Notes: generated from the sequence alone by a model not told the origin. Shown: positions 52,811-61,606, counted from the stretch's first letter. The stretch is 64,000 bases of DNA from an uncultured Erythrobacter sp. (GCA_947488085.1 CANKYI010000001.1:1373928-1437927); one strand, 5' to 3'. Program-made: numbers and translations.

Positions 52811-53489
52811 AACGCCGCTCCCTTTGAGCAAAATCATTGAGCGCTTGGGATAGGTGTTCAGGCTTAAAATCTGGCCAAAGTGTGTCGACAAACAGCATTT
52901 CGGCATAGGCGGCCTGCCACAGCAGGAAGTTCGAGAGGCGTATTTCGCCGCTTGTGCGGATCAACAGGTCAAGCGGGGGGAGGTCACTTGTATCAAGCTG
53001 TGCGGTGATGCTTTCAGTGGTAATCGCCCCCGTTTCCGCCGCTTTGACCGCAGCGCGCGCAATCTCATTTTGTGCCCCATAGTTGAGCGCGACCGCCAAG
53101 GTTTGCGTGCCATTGGCCGTTTGCGCCAAAGCGTCTTCGAGCATCGCGACAATATCAGGGGCCAGCGATTGCCAGTCACCGATGATTTTCAGCTTCACCC
53201 CATTGGCAACAAATTCTGGAAGATCCGATTTGATGAACTTGCGCATTAAATTCATCAAATCATCAACTTCGTCCTCAGACCGTTTCCAGTTCTCAGAGCT
53301 GAACGCATACAAAGTCAGGCAATCCAGCCCCATCGGCTCCAGCGCGCGGACGAGCCTGCGCACAGCCTCTACCCCGCGTTGATGCCCGATAGAGCGCGGC
53401 AGGGCGCGTTTTTTGGCCCAGCGACCATTGCCGTCCATGATGATCGCGACATGACGCGCTCCAGCAGATCTGTCTGGGCTATCGCCCAT
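52797..53489 (-). CDS. uppS: Isoprenyl (undecaprenyl) diphosphate synthase
   Basis: This 230-residue cis-prenyltransferase has HVAIIMDGNGRWAKKRALPRSIGHQRGVE with the catalytic Asp, YAFSSENWKRSEDEV and LLIRTSGEIRLSNFLLWQAAYAEMLF. It makes the lipid carrier for peptidoglycan and polysaccharides. It follows frr by 33 bp in the usual order. Confidence 0.97.
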   Translation of the reverse strand: MGDSPDRSAGARHVAIIMDGNGRWAKKRALPRSIGHQRGVEAVRRLVRALEPMGLDCLTLYAFSSENWKRSEDEVDDLMNLMRKFIKSDLPEFVANGVKLKIIGDWQSLAPDIVAMLEDALAQTANGTQTLAVALNYGAQNEIARAAVKAAETGAITTESITAQLDTSDLPPLDLLIRTSGEIRLSNFLLWQAAYAEMLFVDTLWPDFKPEHLSQALNDFAQRERRYGGR

Positions 53490-53522
53490 GCGCTTGGCTC
53501 TCCCCTACCCGTACTCAGACCC

Positions 53523-54080
53523 TCACTGAGTCAGGATTTCCTGTTCTTTCTTCGCCGCGGCTTCGTCCGCATCCGCGACAAATTTGTCAGTCAGCTTCTG
53601 GACTTCGTCCTCCATCCGCTTGCGCTCGTCTTCGGAGATTTCTTTCTTCTTCTCATCCGCTTTGAGCGTTTCCATGCCATCGCGGCGCACATTGCGGATC
53701 GCAATTTTCGCGTTCTCAGCATAGGTGCCTGCAAGCTTTGCCAGCTCCTTGCGGCGCTCCTCTGTCAGGTCGGGCATTGGTAGACGCACGGTCTGACCGT
53801 CGGTCATCGGGTTCAGGCCAAGATTGGCCTTAGTGATCCCCTTCTCTACCGCGCTGACATTCGTTTTGTCCCACACTTGCACACTCAACATGCGCGGCTC
53901 TGGAGCAGAGACAGTGGCAACCTGGCTCAACGGCATCATCGCACCATACACTTCGCAGACCACTGGATCGAGCAAGGCGGTGTTCGCCCGGCCTGTGCGC
54001 AAACCGCCCAAATCACTTTTCAGCGATTCCACTGCGCCGGTCATGCGGCGTTCGATGTCTGCCTTGTCATATTGCGGCAT
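53523..54080 (-). CDS. frr: Ribosome-recycling factor
   Basis: This 185-residue protein matches [55 protein letters not shown], followed by [32 protein letters not shown]. With EF-G it splits post-termination ribosomes. It is 29 bp downstream of pyrH. Confidence 0.98.
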   Translation of the reverse strand: MPQYDKADIERRMTGAVESLKSDLGGLRTGRANTALLDPVVCEVYGAMMPLSQVATVSAPEPRMLSVQVWDKTNVSAVEKGITKANLGLNPMTDGQTVRLPMPDLTEERRKELAKLAGTYAENAKIAIRNVRRDGMETLKADEKKKEISEDERKRMEDEVQKLTDKFVADADEAAAKKEQEILTQ

Positions 54081-54109
54081 GGATCATGATCCTCTTTTAT
54101 TCATTGGCA

Positions 54110-54835
54110 CTATTGAGCGCCTGATTGCACGATTGTCTGTGTGCCTTTGCCCGAAAGGACGGTGGCCACATTGCCTTTTTCGCGGATGGAAAAGACCACT
54201 AACGGAATGTCGTTCTCTCGGCAAAGCGCGACGGCGGTGGCGTCCATAACTTTCAGATTGTCGGACAACACCTGATCATAAGAGATCGTGTCGAAGCGGA
54301 CCGCATTCGGATTATGCTTGGGATCGCTGTCATATACGCCATCGACGCTGGTGCCCTTAAACAAGGCATCACAGCTCATCTCCGCCGCTCGCAAAGCGGC
54401 TCCTGTATCAGTGGTGAAGAACGGGTTGCCTGTGCCCGCTGCAAATATCACGATCCGGCCCTTTTCCAGATGCCGCTCTGCGCGCCTGCGGATATAGGGT
54501 TCGCAAACGCTGCTCATCGGAATGGCCGATTGCACGCGGGTTTGTACGCCCAGCTGCTCGAGCGCATTTTGCATCGCCAGCGCATTCATCACCGTCGCCA
54601 GCATTCCCATATAATCGCCGGTTGTCCGGTCCAGTCCTTTGGCCGCGGCGGAAATGCCGCGAAAGATGTTGCCGCCGCCGATCACCAGACACACCTGAAT
54701 GCCCGAATCCTTGGCCGCCTTCACCTCTTCGGCAAGGCGCGCGACATAGGCGGGATCGATCCCATATTCCTGCTCGCCCATCAAAACTTCGCCAGACAGT
54801 TTGAGCAGGACTCGCTTGATTTCGGGAAGGGCCAT
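54110..54835 (-). CDS. pyrH: Uridylate kinase (UMP kinase)
   Basis: This 241-residue amino-acid-kinase-fold protein has [30 protein letters not shown] and the family core around [20 protein letters not shown]. It phosphorylates UMP to UDP. In most relatives rpsB-tsf lies just upstream; here 4.3 kb of other genes intervenes and pyrH leads the frr-uppS-cdsA-dxr-rseP-bamA run. Confidence 0.97.
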   Translation of the reverse strand: MALPEIKRVLLKLSGEVLMGEQEYGIDPAYVARLAEEVKAAKDSGIQVCLVIGGGNIFRGISAAAKGLDRTTGDYMGMLATVMNALAMQNALEQLGVQTRVQSAIPMSSVCEPYIRRRAERHLEKGRIVIFAAGTGNPFFTTDTGAALRAAEMSCDALFKGTSVDGVYDSDPKHNPNAVRFDTISYDQVLSDNLKVMDATAVALCRENDIPLVVFSIREKGNVATVLSGKGTQTIVQSGAQ

Positions 54836-54996
54836 TTGGGAAAGTCTCTCCGGGTGGATTGTGAGTTGGCCAGCCCATATCCGCGCCGGGGGTCGCTGCC
54901 AAGGGGAATAGAACGCACAGCCTGTACGAATTGTGTGCGCAGATTTGCAAAGCCTTATGGTTGCGCCCGGCCACCTGTCTGCGCGAAACGAAGCGA

Positions 54997-55857
54997 ATGA
55001 TGGCTTTGTTAAAGAACCGCTGGGTGCGCGCGATTGCGCTCGTCACACTAATTGCGGGGATCATGCTAGTCGCCAAAGCGTGGTACGACACGATGCGCGA
55101 TCCCGTGGTTCAACGGTTGGTGATTGAAAGCGAGGGTCTGCTCGCAGGTTCCGAGCCGGTAACGATCGCGTTCCTCACAGACATCCATGTTGCAGGGCCC
55201 GATATGCCGCCATCACGGCTTGAGCGGATTGTGGCGCAGGTGAACGCATTGGAGCCGGACCTTGTAGCGATCACGGGCGATCTGGTCAGCGAAAAACGCA
55301 CTGCGACCCATATCTATTCAGCTGAGGAAATCGTCACACCCCTCGGCGGGTTGGAGGCTACACACGGTGTGGTGGTTGTGCCCGGCAATCACGATCACTG
55401 GTATGACTGGCCCGCTTTGTCCGCTGAGCTTGCTAAGCACCCGGGTATCACCGTGCTCGAAAACGCAGCAGCCCAGATGGGACCGTTCGCAGTGGCGGGC
55501 CTAGACGATGATTTCACCGGCAAAGCGAATTTGGAAGCAACGGCCAACGCGATGCAGCCTTTAACCGGAGCGCAAATCTGGCTCTCCCACAGCCCCGATG
55601 TGTTTCCCTCTGTTCCCGTAAGCGCCGACCTAATCCTCGCCGGCCACACCCATTGCGGCCAGATCGCCTATCCGTGGGGCGGATCACCCGCCACCATGTC
55701 AGACTACGGCCAAACCTACGCCTGCGGAGTGAAGGAGCTGCACGGCAAGACCTTGGTGACGGGCGCTGGGTTGGGCACAAGTTTGCTGCCCGTGCGATTG
55801 TTCACGCAGCCGGAGATTTGGGTGGTGGAGGTGCGGGGTATGGGGAGCCTTGAATGA
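54997..55857 (+). CDS. Membrane-anchored metallophosphoesterase (YkuE-like)
   Basis: This 286-residue protein has one N-terminal helix ([18 protein letters not shown]) and a calcineurin-like domain with all metal motifs: [32 protein letters not shown] and [13 protein letters not shown]. It resembles YkuE/LpxH-type membrane phosphoesterases and could hydrolyse a phospholipid or nucleotide. Start is ATG 54997 or the next ATG; the track's 22-residue N-terminal extension does not look coding. Divergent from pyrH. Confidence 0.85.
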   Translation: MMALLKNRWVRAIALVTLIAGIMLVAKAWYDTMRDPVVQRLVIESEGLLAGSEPVTIAFLTDIHVAGPDMPPSRLERIVAQVNALEPDLVAITGDLVSEKRTATHIYSAEEIVTPLGGLEATHGVVVVPGNHDHWYDWPALSAELAKHPGITVLENAAAQMGPFAVAGLDDDFTGKANLEATANAMQPLTGAQIWLSHSPDVFPSVPVSADLILAGHTHCGQIAYPWGGSPATMSDYGQTYACGVKELHGKTLVTGAGLGTSLLPVRLFTQPEIWVVEVRGMGSLE

Positions 55858-55893
55858 CCGAAAACGGGGTGGGAGCCGATGTCGAGCGCTTAC

Positions 55894-56562
55894 TCAAGCA
55901 AGCAGCCTCGCCCCGCCTTTCATCCAGTATTTGCGATAGATAAACCAGCCAGTCCACATCACAGCATAAAGCCCTAAGGCAGCAAAAATTGCGGGTCGCG
56001 GATCGTCCAAAGTGCTGACCGATCCCGCGTAAGCGGCAATACCCATATAGGGCAAAGTTCCCACCACCCAGAACATAGCAAAGCGCAGCAAGGGCATGCG
56101 CGTCATCCCGGCCATGCAGGCAGTCACCTCGGGCAGGATTGGAGCGGCGCGAGACAGCATGATCATGCCGGGGCCATGCGAGGTGAAGGCGTCGCGCATC
56201 TCGGCACGCTCGTCCTCATCTCGGATCACTTTGGTAAGCGCGCCTTCGCCCCAGCGTTGACAGATCGCATAGCCGCCAAAGGCAGCAATGGCTGAACCAG
56301 TCATGGAGGCAGCAAAACCCAACTCAAACCCGAGGAAATAACTGCCAAGGATGACAATGGTAAGTGTCGGCACAGCGACGAATAGATCAATGGCGAGGAG
56401 GCCCACGACGACAGCAATCACAGTGAGCGCAGAAAGAGTGCTCGCAGTCTCCAGCCATTCTCGCACATTGTCCTCGGTCAAGATTCCAAGCACGCGGCCA
56501 AGAATGAACGTGGATGCGAAGATCGCAGCGATGGTCAACATGACCTTGAGCAGAGTTTTCAT
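55894..56562 (-). CDS. VTT-domain (TVP38/TMEM64, DedA-like) membrane protein
   Basis: This 222-residue protein has five to six helices and a VTT-domain core: DLFVAVPTLTIVILGSYFLGFELGFAASMTGSAIAAFGGYAICQRWG, then MIMLSRAAPILPEVTACMAGMTRMPLLRFAMFWVVGTLPY. VTT proteins are linked to lipid scrambling and transport. Its start overlaps the SDR stop by 4 bp (ATGA), so it is translationally coupled to that gene. Confidence 0.85.
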   Translation of the reverse strand: MKTLLKVMLTIAAIFASTFILGRVLGILTEDNVREWLETASTLSALTVIAVVVGLLAIDLFVAVPTLTIVILGSYFLGFELGFAASMTGSAIAAFGGYAICQRWGEGALTKVIRDEDERAEMRDAFTSHGPGMIMLSRAAPILPEVTACMAGMTRMPLLRFAMFWVVGTLPYMGIAAYAGSVSTLDDPRPAIFAALGLYAVMWTGWFIYRKYWMKGGARLLA

Positions 56563-57296
56563 GAGTCACCTTTTTGCATGATAGCGTTAGCAATTGAGGG
56601 AGAGAGGCGGTTGATGACGCGCAGCAGTTTGGCTTTGCCGATGTCATTATCGAGCGTACCGCGTTCGATTCCTCGAATGATCTGACGCGCGACCTCTTGC
56701 GACGGGAGCTTGCCGCTTCCGCGTCCAGTAGTCATTGGCGTGTCGACCAGCGGGAGGAAGGCCTGCTGAAGCCGAATATTAGTTCCGTTTAGTTGCGCTC
56801 GCAGACCGCGAGAGAGATTATCGAGCCCGCCTTTGGTGGCGCAGTAGATCGCCGACTCTTTCTTAGGCACCAGACCCAGGCCGGAATTGACGTTGAGGAT
56901 GAAACTCTCTGGCCGCTTGCGCAGGCTTCCGAGCAGACCGTGGATCAGCTGAGCTGGGCTGGTAAGATTGATCGCAATTTCTGTGGCAATGCTGGCTGGA
57001 TCAAATTCATTGTCGGTGAATTTGGGCAAGAATTGCACAGCCGCGCAATTGATCAACCCATCGATCCCATCAGGACTAGAATGGGTGATTGCTTCAATAG
57101 CCAGATCAACGCTCGCCGCATCGGCCAGATTAGTCGCAATATGGACAAGTCCAGGCGACATTTGCACCGCATCCTTTGGGGGAGCACGTCGCGAAAGGTT
57201 GATGATAGTGTTGGACGCGCCAAGCGCGCTCAAAAGATCGAGGCCAACACCAGAGCTGGCTCCGGTCAAGACGATGGTTTTGTTTTCGAGTTTCAT
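56559..57296 (-). CDS. SDR family oxidoreductase
   Basis: This 245-residue short-chain dehydrogenase has TGASSGVGLD (Rossmann loop), a variant NCAA in place of NNAG (LINCAAVQF), Ser in LNVNSGLGL and catalytic Tyr-Lys in YCATKGG. The SDR typically oxidises or reduces an alcohol or ketone; its substrate is not evident. It is coupled to the VTT membrane gene and divergent from a Crp/Fnr regulator that may control both. Confidence 0.85.
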   Translation of the reverse strand: MKLENKTIVLTGASSGVGLDLLSALGASNTIINLSRRAPPKDAVQMSPGLVHIATNLADAASVDLAIEAITHSSPDGIDGLINCAAVQFLPKFTDNEFDPASIATEIAINLTSPAQLIHGLLGSLRKRPESFILNVNSGLGLVPKKESAIYCATKGGLDNLSRGLRAQLNGTNIRLQQAFLPLVDTPMTTGRGSGKLPSQEVARQIIRGIERGTLDNDIGKAKLLRVINRLSPSIANAIMQKGDS

Positions 57297-57347
57297 GGCG
57301 CTAGGGTATTGCCCATGCGCAGCGCGCTGTAATTAACCGAGGTTCAT

Positions 57348-57878
57348 TTGTCGCAATTTCAAGAACTTGTGGTCCAAAATGGACGTCAGATCACATTGAA
57401 AACCGGAGACCATGCTTTCATGCAGGGGGACGATGACTCAAATGTCTACTTCGTCAAATCCGGCTTGCTAAAAGCGTATTACATTCGCGCCGATGGCAAA
57501 GAGCACATTAAATCCTTCCTCGGCGAAGGTTCGATTATTGGCAGCATGGTGGCTTTGGTGGATGGCGATCCTTGCACCTTTAGCCTAGTCGCTAACGAAC
57601 CCACTTTGGCGATCGCATTGCCTTACAAGGCGTTGGCGGACGCAGCGCAAAACGACATTTCGCTCGCCAATGCACTGGTCGGATTCCTCTCCACCTACGG
57701 CAAGCGCAAGGAACAGCGCGAATACCAATTGCTGAGCCTTTCAGCGGAAGATCGCTACGAACTGATGATGGAGACAATGCCTGAAATCTCTGGGAGGATT
57801 AGCCAAGCCGACCTTGCTGCCTATATCGGGATTACCCCGCAAGCGCTCAGCCGGATCAAACGGCGATTGACTAAATGA
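57348..57878 (+). CDS. Crp/Fnr family transcriptional regulator
   Basis: This 176-residue protein has an N-terminal cyclic-nucleotide-binding fold (LKTGDHAFMQGDDDSNVYFVKSGLLKAYYIRADGKEHIKSFLGEGSIIGSMVAL). A short C-terminal HTH follows (ISQADLAAYIGITPQALSRIKRRLTK). Length and lack of iron-sulfur cysteines fit small Crp-like activators of unknown ligand. It starts at TTG 57348 with GAGG about 8 bp upstream. It is divergent from the SDR/VTT pair with a gap of only 51 bp, a classic regulator-target layout. Confidence 0.87.
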   Translation: MSQFQELVVQNGRQITLKTGDHAFMQGDDDSNVYFVKSGLLKAYYIRADGKEHIKSFLGEGSIIGSMVALVDGDPCTFSLVANEPTLAIALPYKALADAAQNDISLANALVGFLSTYGKRKEQREYQLLSLSAEDRYELMMETMPEISGRISQADLAAYIGITPQALSRIKRRLTK

Positions 57879-58035
57879 GCTAAGATCTTCTGCCTTTGGT
57901 CTGATTCTGGATCAAATCCGGACAGCCGCATGTGCTCCCGAACGAAATGGCCGTCGCGGGTTTAGACTTCGGCGGTCGTGATTCTGCCTCCACTTGCAAA
58001 GAAAGCTTGAGAGCTTGGTGCCTCTTCAGACAGCT

Positions 58036-58857
58036 CTAATTCGGTCGATCAGCAACGGTTGCAGTGCCGTCCATCGCTTCAAAACGAACAAAGGGCCACC
58101 CAACAGGTTCCGACCAGAAATGCGCTCTGGCAACACAGCGCCATGGTGTGTCAGCATCAGCCTGGATCACCGAAATGAGGCTTTCAAGCAAAGTGGGGTT
58201 TGCCAATATGGTCGCGGCCCCGCCGTTCCGGTCAACGAAGTCAGCGAGCTTGTCATATGTGGCATCTCGCAGATCAGAAGGTGACACCGCTTTGCCATTG
58301 ACTGCGATGTCGCACCGGTCATCCTCTGGCGAATAACCAGCAAGGATACCCATGTGCTGCGGCTCGATTTCACCAGCGAACCCTGTAGTCAGCAATTCAT
58401 CAGCAGCGCTTTGGCGCAATCGATCACTGAAGAAATCCACATCCCCGGCCATCAAGACATACGGGCCTGCATCTTCAATTTTGCTCAATGCCCGAAGCAC
58501 GGTGCCAAACCCGGCGTCCCTGTGTGCCGACACAAAAATTGTCTTGGCAACATACTCCTGATCCTGCGCGGAGAGTTGGTGGGGTCTTTCGGGTGCGACG
58601 AAAACGGGTTCGGGCGGTTGGATGTTGGTTTGTCTTGCTCCGTCTTTGATGAAGGAGAGATCCCCCGTTGGCGAGATGACGATGTAGTCACCCTCGCCCG
58701 CATTCCAGCGACGCAGCACTTCGCGGCTCAAACGGGGTGTCGGTGGTTCGTAGAGATGCGAGATAACCTGCTTGCGCGCTACCGGATCATCCGAGCAAGA
58801 GGAAACCGCTGTAAGTAGCGCGAATGCCAATGCGAGGGTCGGCCAGGAGGTGCTCAT
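58036..58857 (-). CDS. Uncharacterised lipoprotein
   Basis: This 273-residue protein has a lipoprotein signal (WPTLALAFALLTAVSSC, lipobox AVSSC). Residues about 60-140 (GDYIVISPTGDLSFIKDGA, then LSAQDQEYVAKTIFVSAHRDAGFGTVLRALSKIEDAGPYVLMAGD) recall the periplasmic fold of ExbD/TolR proteins. The C-terminal half (DDRCDIAVNGKAVSPSDLRDATYDKLADFVDRNGG) may repeat that fold. No ExbD membrane helix is present. I do not know the function. It is monocistronic. Confidence 0.65.
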   Translation of the reverse strand: MSTSWPTLALAFALLTAVSSCSDDPVARKQVISHLYEPPTPRLSREVLRRWNAGEGDYIVISPTGDLSFIKDGARQTNIQPPEPVFVAPERPHQLSAQDQEYVAKTIFVSAHRDAGFGTVLRALSKIEDAGPYVLMAGDVDFFSDRLRQSAADELLTTGFAGEIEPQHMGILAGYSPEDDRCDIAVNGKAVSPSDLRDATYDKLADFVDRNGGAATILANPTLLESLISVIQADADTPWRCVARAHFWSEPVGWPFVRFEAMDGTATVADRPN

Positions 58858-59178
58858 ACAGCTATGCCTAGCCGCAAGTTCCTAAGAGAGGCATTATTCG
58901 ATGCGTACTGACGTATGGCTCAGCGCAAAGGTTAGGTGGTCGGGATCGCCGCAACCACGCAAATTGCCTCCAATTTTCCTACATGCTCTGCCGCTGTTAG
59001 CCTCGCATCGGCTCTTTGAAACCGTAGAACGCCCATTCTGGGCTAGCTCACTATGATAACGCCCACCCCGCGCATGTATTTTATGAACGAAACCCGGTTA
59101 GCGCCCGCGAATCATACAAAAAGGCCGCCGGAAACGGTGTCCGACGGCCTTCAAATTGTAGTGCGATAAATGGAGGGT
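58858..59178. other. 321-bp intergenic region between the lipoprotein and tsf
   Basis: This stretch holds the tsf terminator (59121-59151) and probably the promoter of the lipoprotein near 58880-58960. I found no ORF, RNA gene or repeat besides these. Confidence 0.4.
59121..59151 (-). terminator. Terminator of tsf
   Basis: AAGGCCGCCGG (59121-59131) and CCGACGGCCTT (59141-59151) form a stem with one mismatch around a 9-nt loop. On the minus strand a T-run follows (CCTTTTTGTATG), which fits rpsB-tsf termination. Confidence 0.8.
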
Positions 59179-60105
59179 TTAGCCCTTCACAGCCGCAGCA
59201 ACTTCCGCTGCAAAATCTTCTTCTTCTTTCTCGATGCCTTCACCAAGTTGGAAGCGGACATAGTCCTTGAGAACGATTTCGCTGCCAGCTTCTTTGCCAG
59301 CTTGCGCGACGACCTCTGCAATTGGGGTCTTGTTGTCCATTACGAAAATCTGGCTGAGCAGCGCGTTTTCCTTGGCGAATTTCTTCACCGCGCCTTCGAC
59401 CATCTTTTCCTGCACATTTTCAGGCTTGCCGCTTTCGGCTGCCTTTTCCGCCGCAATTTTGCGCTCGCGGTCGAGCAGTTCAGGATCAAGCCCGTCCGCA
59501 TCCAGCGCCTGTGGGAAAGCAGCAGCAGCATGCATTGCAAGGTTACGGCCCAATGCCGCCAATGCGTCAGCAGGCGCTTCGCTTTCCAAAGCGATCAGCA
59601 CGCCGATTTTGCCAAGGCCATCAGCAGCAGCGGTGTGCATGTAAGAAACAACCGCGCCCTTTTCGACAGAGACAGTCTTCATCCGCCGAACCTGTTGGTT
59701 CTCACCAATGGTCGCGATATTGTCAGTCAGCTTGTCCGTGACAGTACCGCCATCGGGATAGGTTGCGCCTTTGAGCGCTTCCACATCGTCTGCACCCATG
59801 GTGAGAGCGACGTCAGTGGTTTTGCGGACGAAGTCCTGAAACTTGTCGTTCTTTGCGACAAAGTCGGTTTCAGAGTTTACTTCGACGGCCACACCTTTGG
59901 TGCCCGATACGGCGACGCCGACAAGCCCTTCTGCTGCGGTGCGGCTCGATTTTTTCTGAGCGGTCGCAAGACCCTTGGCACGCAATGCGTCAACAGCGGC
60001 TTCGATATCGCCGTTCGCTTCGGTCAATGCCTTTTTGGCGTCCATCATGCCTGCGCCGGTTTTTTCGCGCAGGGTCTTCACATCGGCGACGGTAAAATCA
60101 GCCAT
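59179..60105 (-). CDS. tsf: Elongation factor Ts
   Basis: This 308-residue protein begins [44 protein letters not shown], the EF-Ts signature. It includes [11 protein letters not shown] and ends [14 protein letters not shown]. It exchanges nucleotides on EF-Tu. It follows rpsB by 116 bp with two hairpins between. Confidence 0.98.
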   Translation of the reverse strand: MADFTVADVKTLREKTGAGMMDAKKALTEANGDIEAAVDALRAKGLATAQKKSSRTAAEGLVGVAVSGTKGVAVEVNSETDFVAKNDKFQDFVRKTTDVALTMGADDVEALKGATYPDGGTVTDKLTDNIATIGENQQVRRMKTVSVEKGAVVSYMHTAAADGLGKIGVLIALESEAPADALAALGRNLAMHAAAAFPQALDADGLDPELLDRERKIAAEKAAESGKPENVQEKMVEGAVKKFAKENALLSQIFVMDNKTPIAEVVAQAGKEAGSEIVLKDYVRFQLGEGIEKEEEDFAAEVAAAVKG

Positions 60106-60132
60106 GGAGAATTCCTTCTTAAAAGCTTGGGT

Positions 60133-60206
60133 GCGCCGGACAGGCCCACTGTATCGGGATGTCCGGCGCGCTAGTCTGGTTTTGTGACGCGCGGGTTGCG
60201 CGCGTC
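60133..60206 (-). promoter_or_regulatory. Two hairpins in the rpsB-tsf gap (candidate attenuator)
   Basis: GCGCCGGACA (60133-60142) pairs perfectly with TGTCCGGCGC (60160-60169), a 10-bp stem. GACGCGC (60186-60192) pairs with GCGCGTC (60200-60206), a 7-bp stem. Neither is followed by a T-run on the minus strand, so these look like attenuation or RNA-processing structures that set the tsf:rpsB ratio rather than full terminators. Confidence 0.5.
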
Positions 60207-60221
60207 GGTTTGGCTCAAAGC

Positions 60222-61049
60222 TTAAGCAGCAGGCGTTTCAGCGGCAGCATCAGCAACTGGCGCTTCCGGAGCAGGCGCTGCTTCTTCAGCGGGTGCCTCG
60301 GTCGCGGTCGACTCTTCGGGTGGTTGTTCCATCGCGCCAAAATCTTCGCCCGATGTCTCAATCGCTCCGCCTTTGCCCGCAATCGCTGCATCGCCAATCG
60401 CTTGGCAATAGAGGCGAACCGCACGGGCCGCATCGTCATTGCCGGGAACTGGGAAAGCGATGTTGCTAGGATCAACATTGGTGTCGAGCACGCCGATCAC
60501 GGGAATGCCAAGAACAGCTGCTTCCTTAATCGCCAGATCTTCTTTGTTCGCGTCGATTACAAACATCACGTCAGGAATACCGCCCATATCCCGGATCCCG
60601 CCGAGCGACAGTTCCAGTTTGTCACGCTCACGCGTAAGCTGAAGGACCTCTTTCTTGGTGAAGCCGCTGCTGTCACCGGACAGTTGCTCTTCGAGGGTCT
60701 TGAGACGCTTGATCGAGCCGCTGATGGTTTTCCAGTTGGTTAGCATCCCACCGAGCCAACGGTGGTTCACAAAATGCTGACCCGACATGCGAGCAGCTTC
60801 TGCGATCGGCTCTTGCGCCTGACGCTTGGTGCCGACGAACAGAACTTTACCGCCTGCGCGAACGGTGGACTCAACAAAATCGAGCGCGCGTGCGAACAAG
60901 GGCACGGTTTGCGACAGGTCGATGATGTGAACACCGTTGCGGTTGCCGAAGATATACGGCTTCATCCGCGGGTTCCAGCGGTGGGTCTGATGGCCGAAAT
61001 GTGCGCCGGCCTCGATCAATTGCTGCATTGTGACGGTGGGTCCCGCCAT
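60222..61049 (-). CDS. rpsB: 30S ribosomal protein S2
   Basis: This 275-residue S2 has [40 protein letters not shown] and [16 protein letters not shown]. Its C-terminal tail (from about residue 235) is extended, acidic and Ala/Glu/Pro-rich ([25 protein letters not shown]), longer than E. coli S2 but common in sphingomonads. ATG 61049 follows GGAAGGAATTATCT; the track start 42 residues earlier falls in the leader. tsf is downstream. Confidence 0.97.
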   Translation of the reverse strand: MAGPTVTMQQLIEAGAHFGHQTHRWNPRMKPYIFGNRNGVHIIDLSQTVPLFARALDFVESTVRAGGKVLFVGTKRQAQEPIAEAARMSGQHFVNHRWLGGMLTNWKTISGSIKRLKTLEEQLSGDSSGFTKKEVLQLTRERDKLELSLGGIRDMGGIPDVMFVIDANKEDLAIKEAAVLGIPVIGVLDTNVDPSNIAFPVPGNDDAARAVRLYCQAIGDAAIAGKGGAIETSGEDFGAMEQPPEESTATEAPAEEAAPAPEAPVADAAAETPAA

Positions 61050-61251
61050 AGATAATTCCTTCCGGTTGTTCCTCTGGAAAGCTGGAACTGCGTGGCGGAG
61101 ATCCCGCGTGCAGCACCGGTATGAGCGCTTTCCATGTGAATTTCGCCGATTTGCGATTGCGTGATTCGCAGCCATTCCTCGACAAGGCTCGCGCCATTAA
61201 CGCCCTTTAGACACAAAATCCAGTGTAAACCGACGCCCGCTCAACCAAAAA

Positions 61252-61266
61252 GAACACAAGTGGAAC
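61252..61266 (+). promoter_or_regulatory. LexA (SOS) box 1
   Basis: GAAC-ACAAGTG-GAAC is a perfect GAAC-N7-GAAC direct repeat, the alphaproteobacterial LexA-binding motif. It is the outermost of three boxes upstream of the 86-residue membrane protein gene. TTGACT at 61275-61280, a -35-like hexamer, lies between box 1 and box 2. Confidence 0.8.
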
Positions 61267-61285
61267 AAATTTACTTGACTAGGGA

Positions 61286-61300
61286 GAACACTTATAGAAC
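61286..61300 (+). promoter_or_regulatory. LexA (SOS) box 2
   Basis: GAAC-ACTTATA-GAAC is a perfect GAAC-N7-GAAC site. It begins 6 bp after the TTGACT hexamer and would cover the core promoter, so LexA bound here should block transcription directly. Confidence 0.82.
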
Positions 61301-61310
61301 AAGCAAGGGA

Positions 61311-61325
61311 GAACAAACGCTGAAC
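61311..61325 (+). promoter_or_regulatory. LexA (SOS) box 3
   Basis: GAAC-AAACGCT-GAAC is a third perfect GAAC-N7-GAAC site, ending 20 bp before the start codon of the small membrane protein gene and just before its ribosome binding site (GGAAGG). Confidence 0.82.
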
Positions 61326-61345
61326 GCCGAATCGGAAGGCCCACC

Positions 61346-61606
61346 ATGATCCTATCAATGACACTCACTGGCCTATTTGCTGTTGTGACAATCGCGACCG
61401 GGCTTAGCCTGCTCGACAGCTGGCTGCGTGGGCGCAGCGTGTATCGGGTGTTGAAGCGCGAGCAATCGCTGCTGAAAGCGGGGTTTATGCCTCAGGTCCA
61501 CGCGCATGAAGTTCGCTTGAGAAAGCCTGCTCGGCGCACTTTGGCATCAGCGGCTCGTCCCTATGCCCGCCGCACGCCTTTACCGGTGTTTCAGACCGCG
61601 GCTTGA
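61346..61606 (+). CDS. Small bitopic membrane protein under LexA control (candidate SOS effector)
   Basis: This 86-residue protein has one N-terminal membrane helix (MTLTGLFAVVTIATGLSLLDSWL) followed by a strongly basic tail with many Arg/Lys (LRGRSVYRVLKREQSLLKAGFMPQVHAHEVRLRKPARRTL and so on). The positive charge places the tail in the cytoplasm. ATG 61346 has a good ribosome binding site (GGAAGG, 7 bp upstream). Three perfect LexA boxes lie upstream. I recognise no family. Small membrane proteins under LexA control include division inhibitors (SidA in Caulobacter), so that is my leading hypothesis. The gene overlaps the convergent pssA end by 16 bp. Confidence 0.78.
   Translation: MILSMTLTGLFAVVTIATGLSLLDSWLRGRSVYRVLKREQSLLKAGFMPQVHAHEVRLRKPARRTLASAARPYARRTPLPVFQTAA

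Noticed and set aside
59170-60174. 334-residue plus-strand ORF opposite tsf
   Set aside because: It is an antisense shadow of a conserved elongation factor; long open antisense frames are expected from the codon bias here, and it has no recognisable domain or ribosome binding site.
61161-61349. 62-residue plus-strand ORF overlapping the LexA boxes
   Set aside because: It consists of the boxes themselves translated and ends at the start of the 86-residue gene; no ribosome binding site. An upstream leader peptide cannot be fully excluded.
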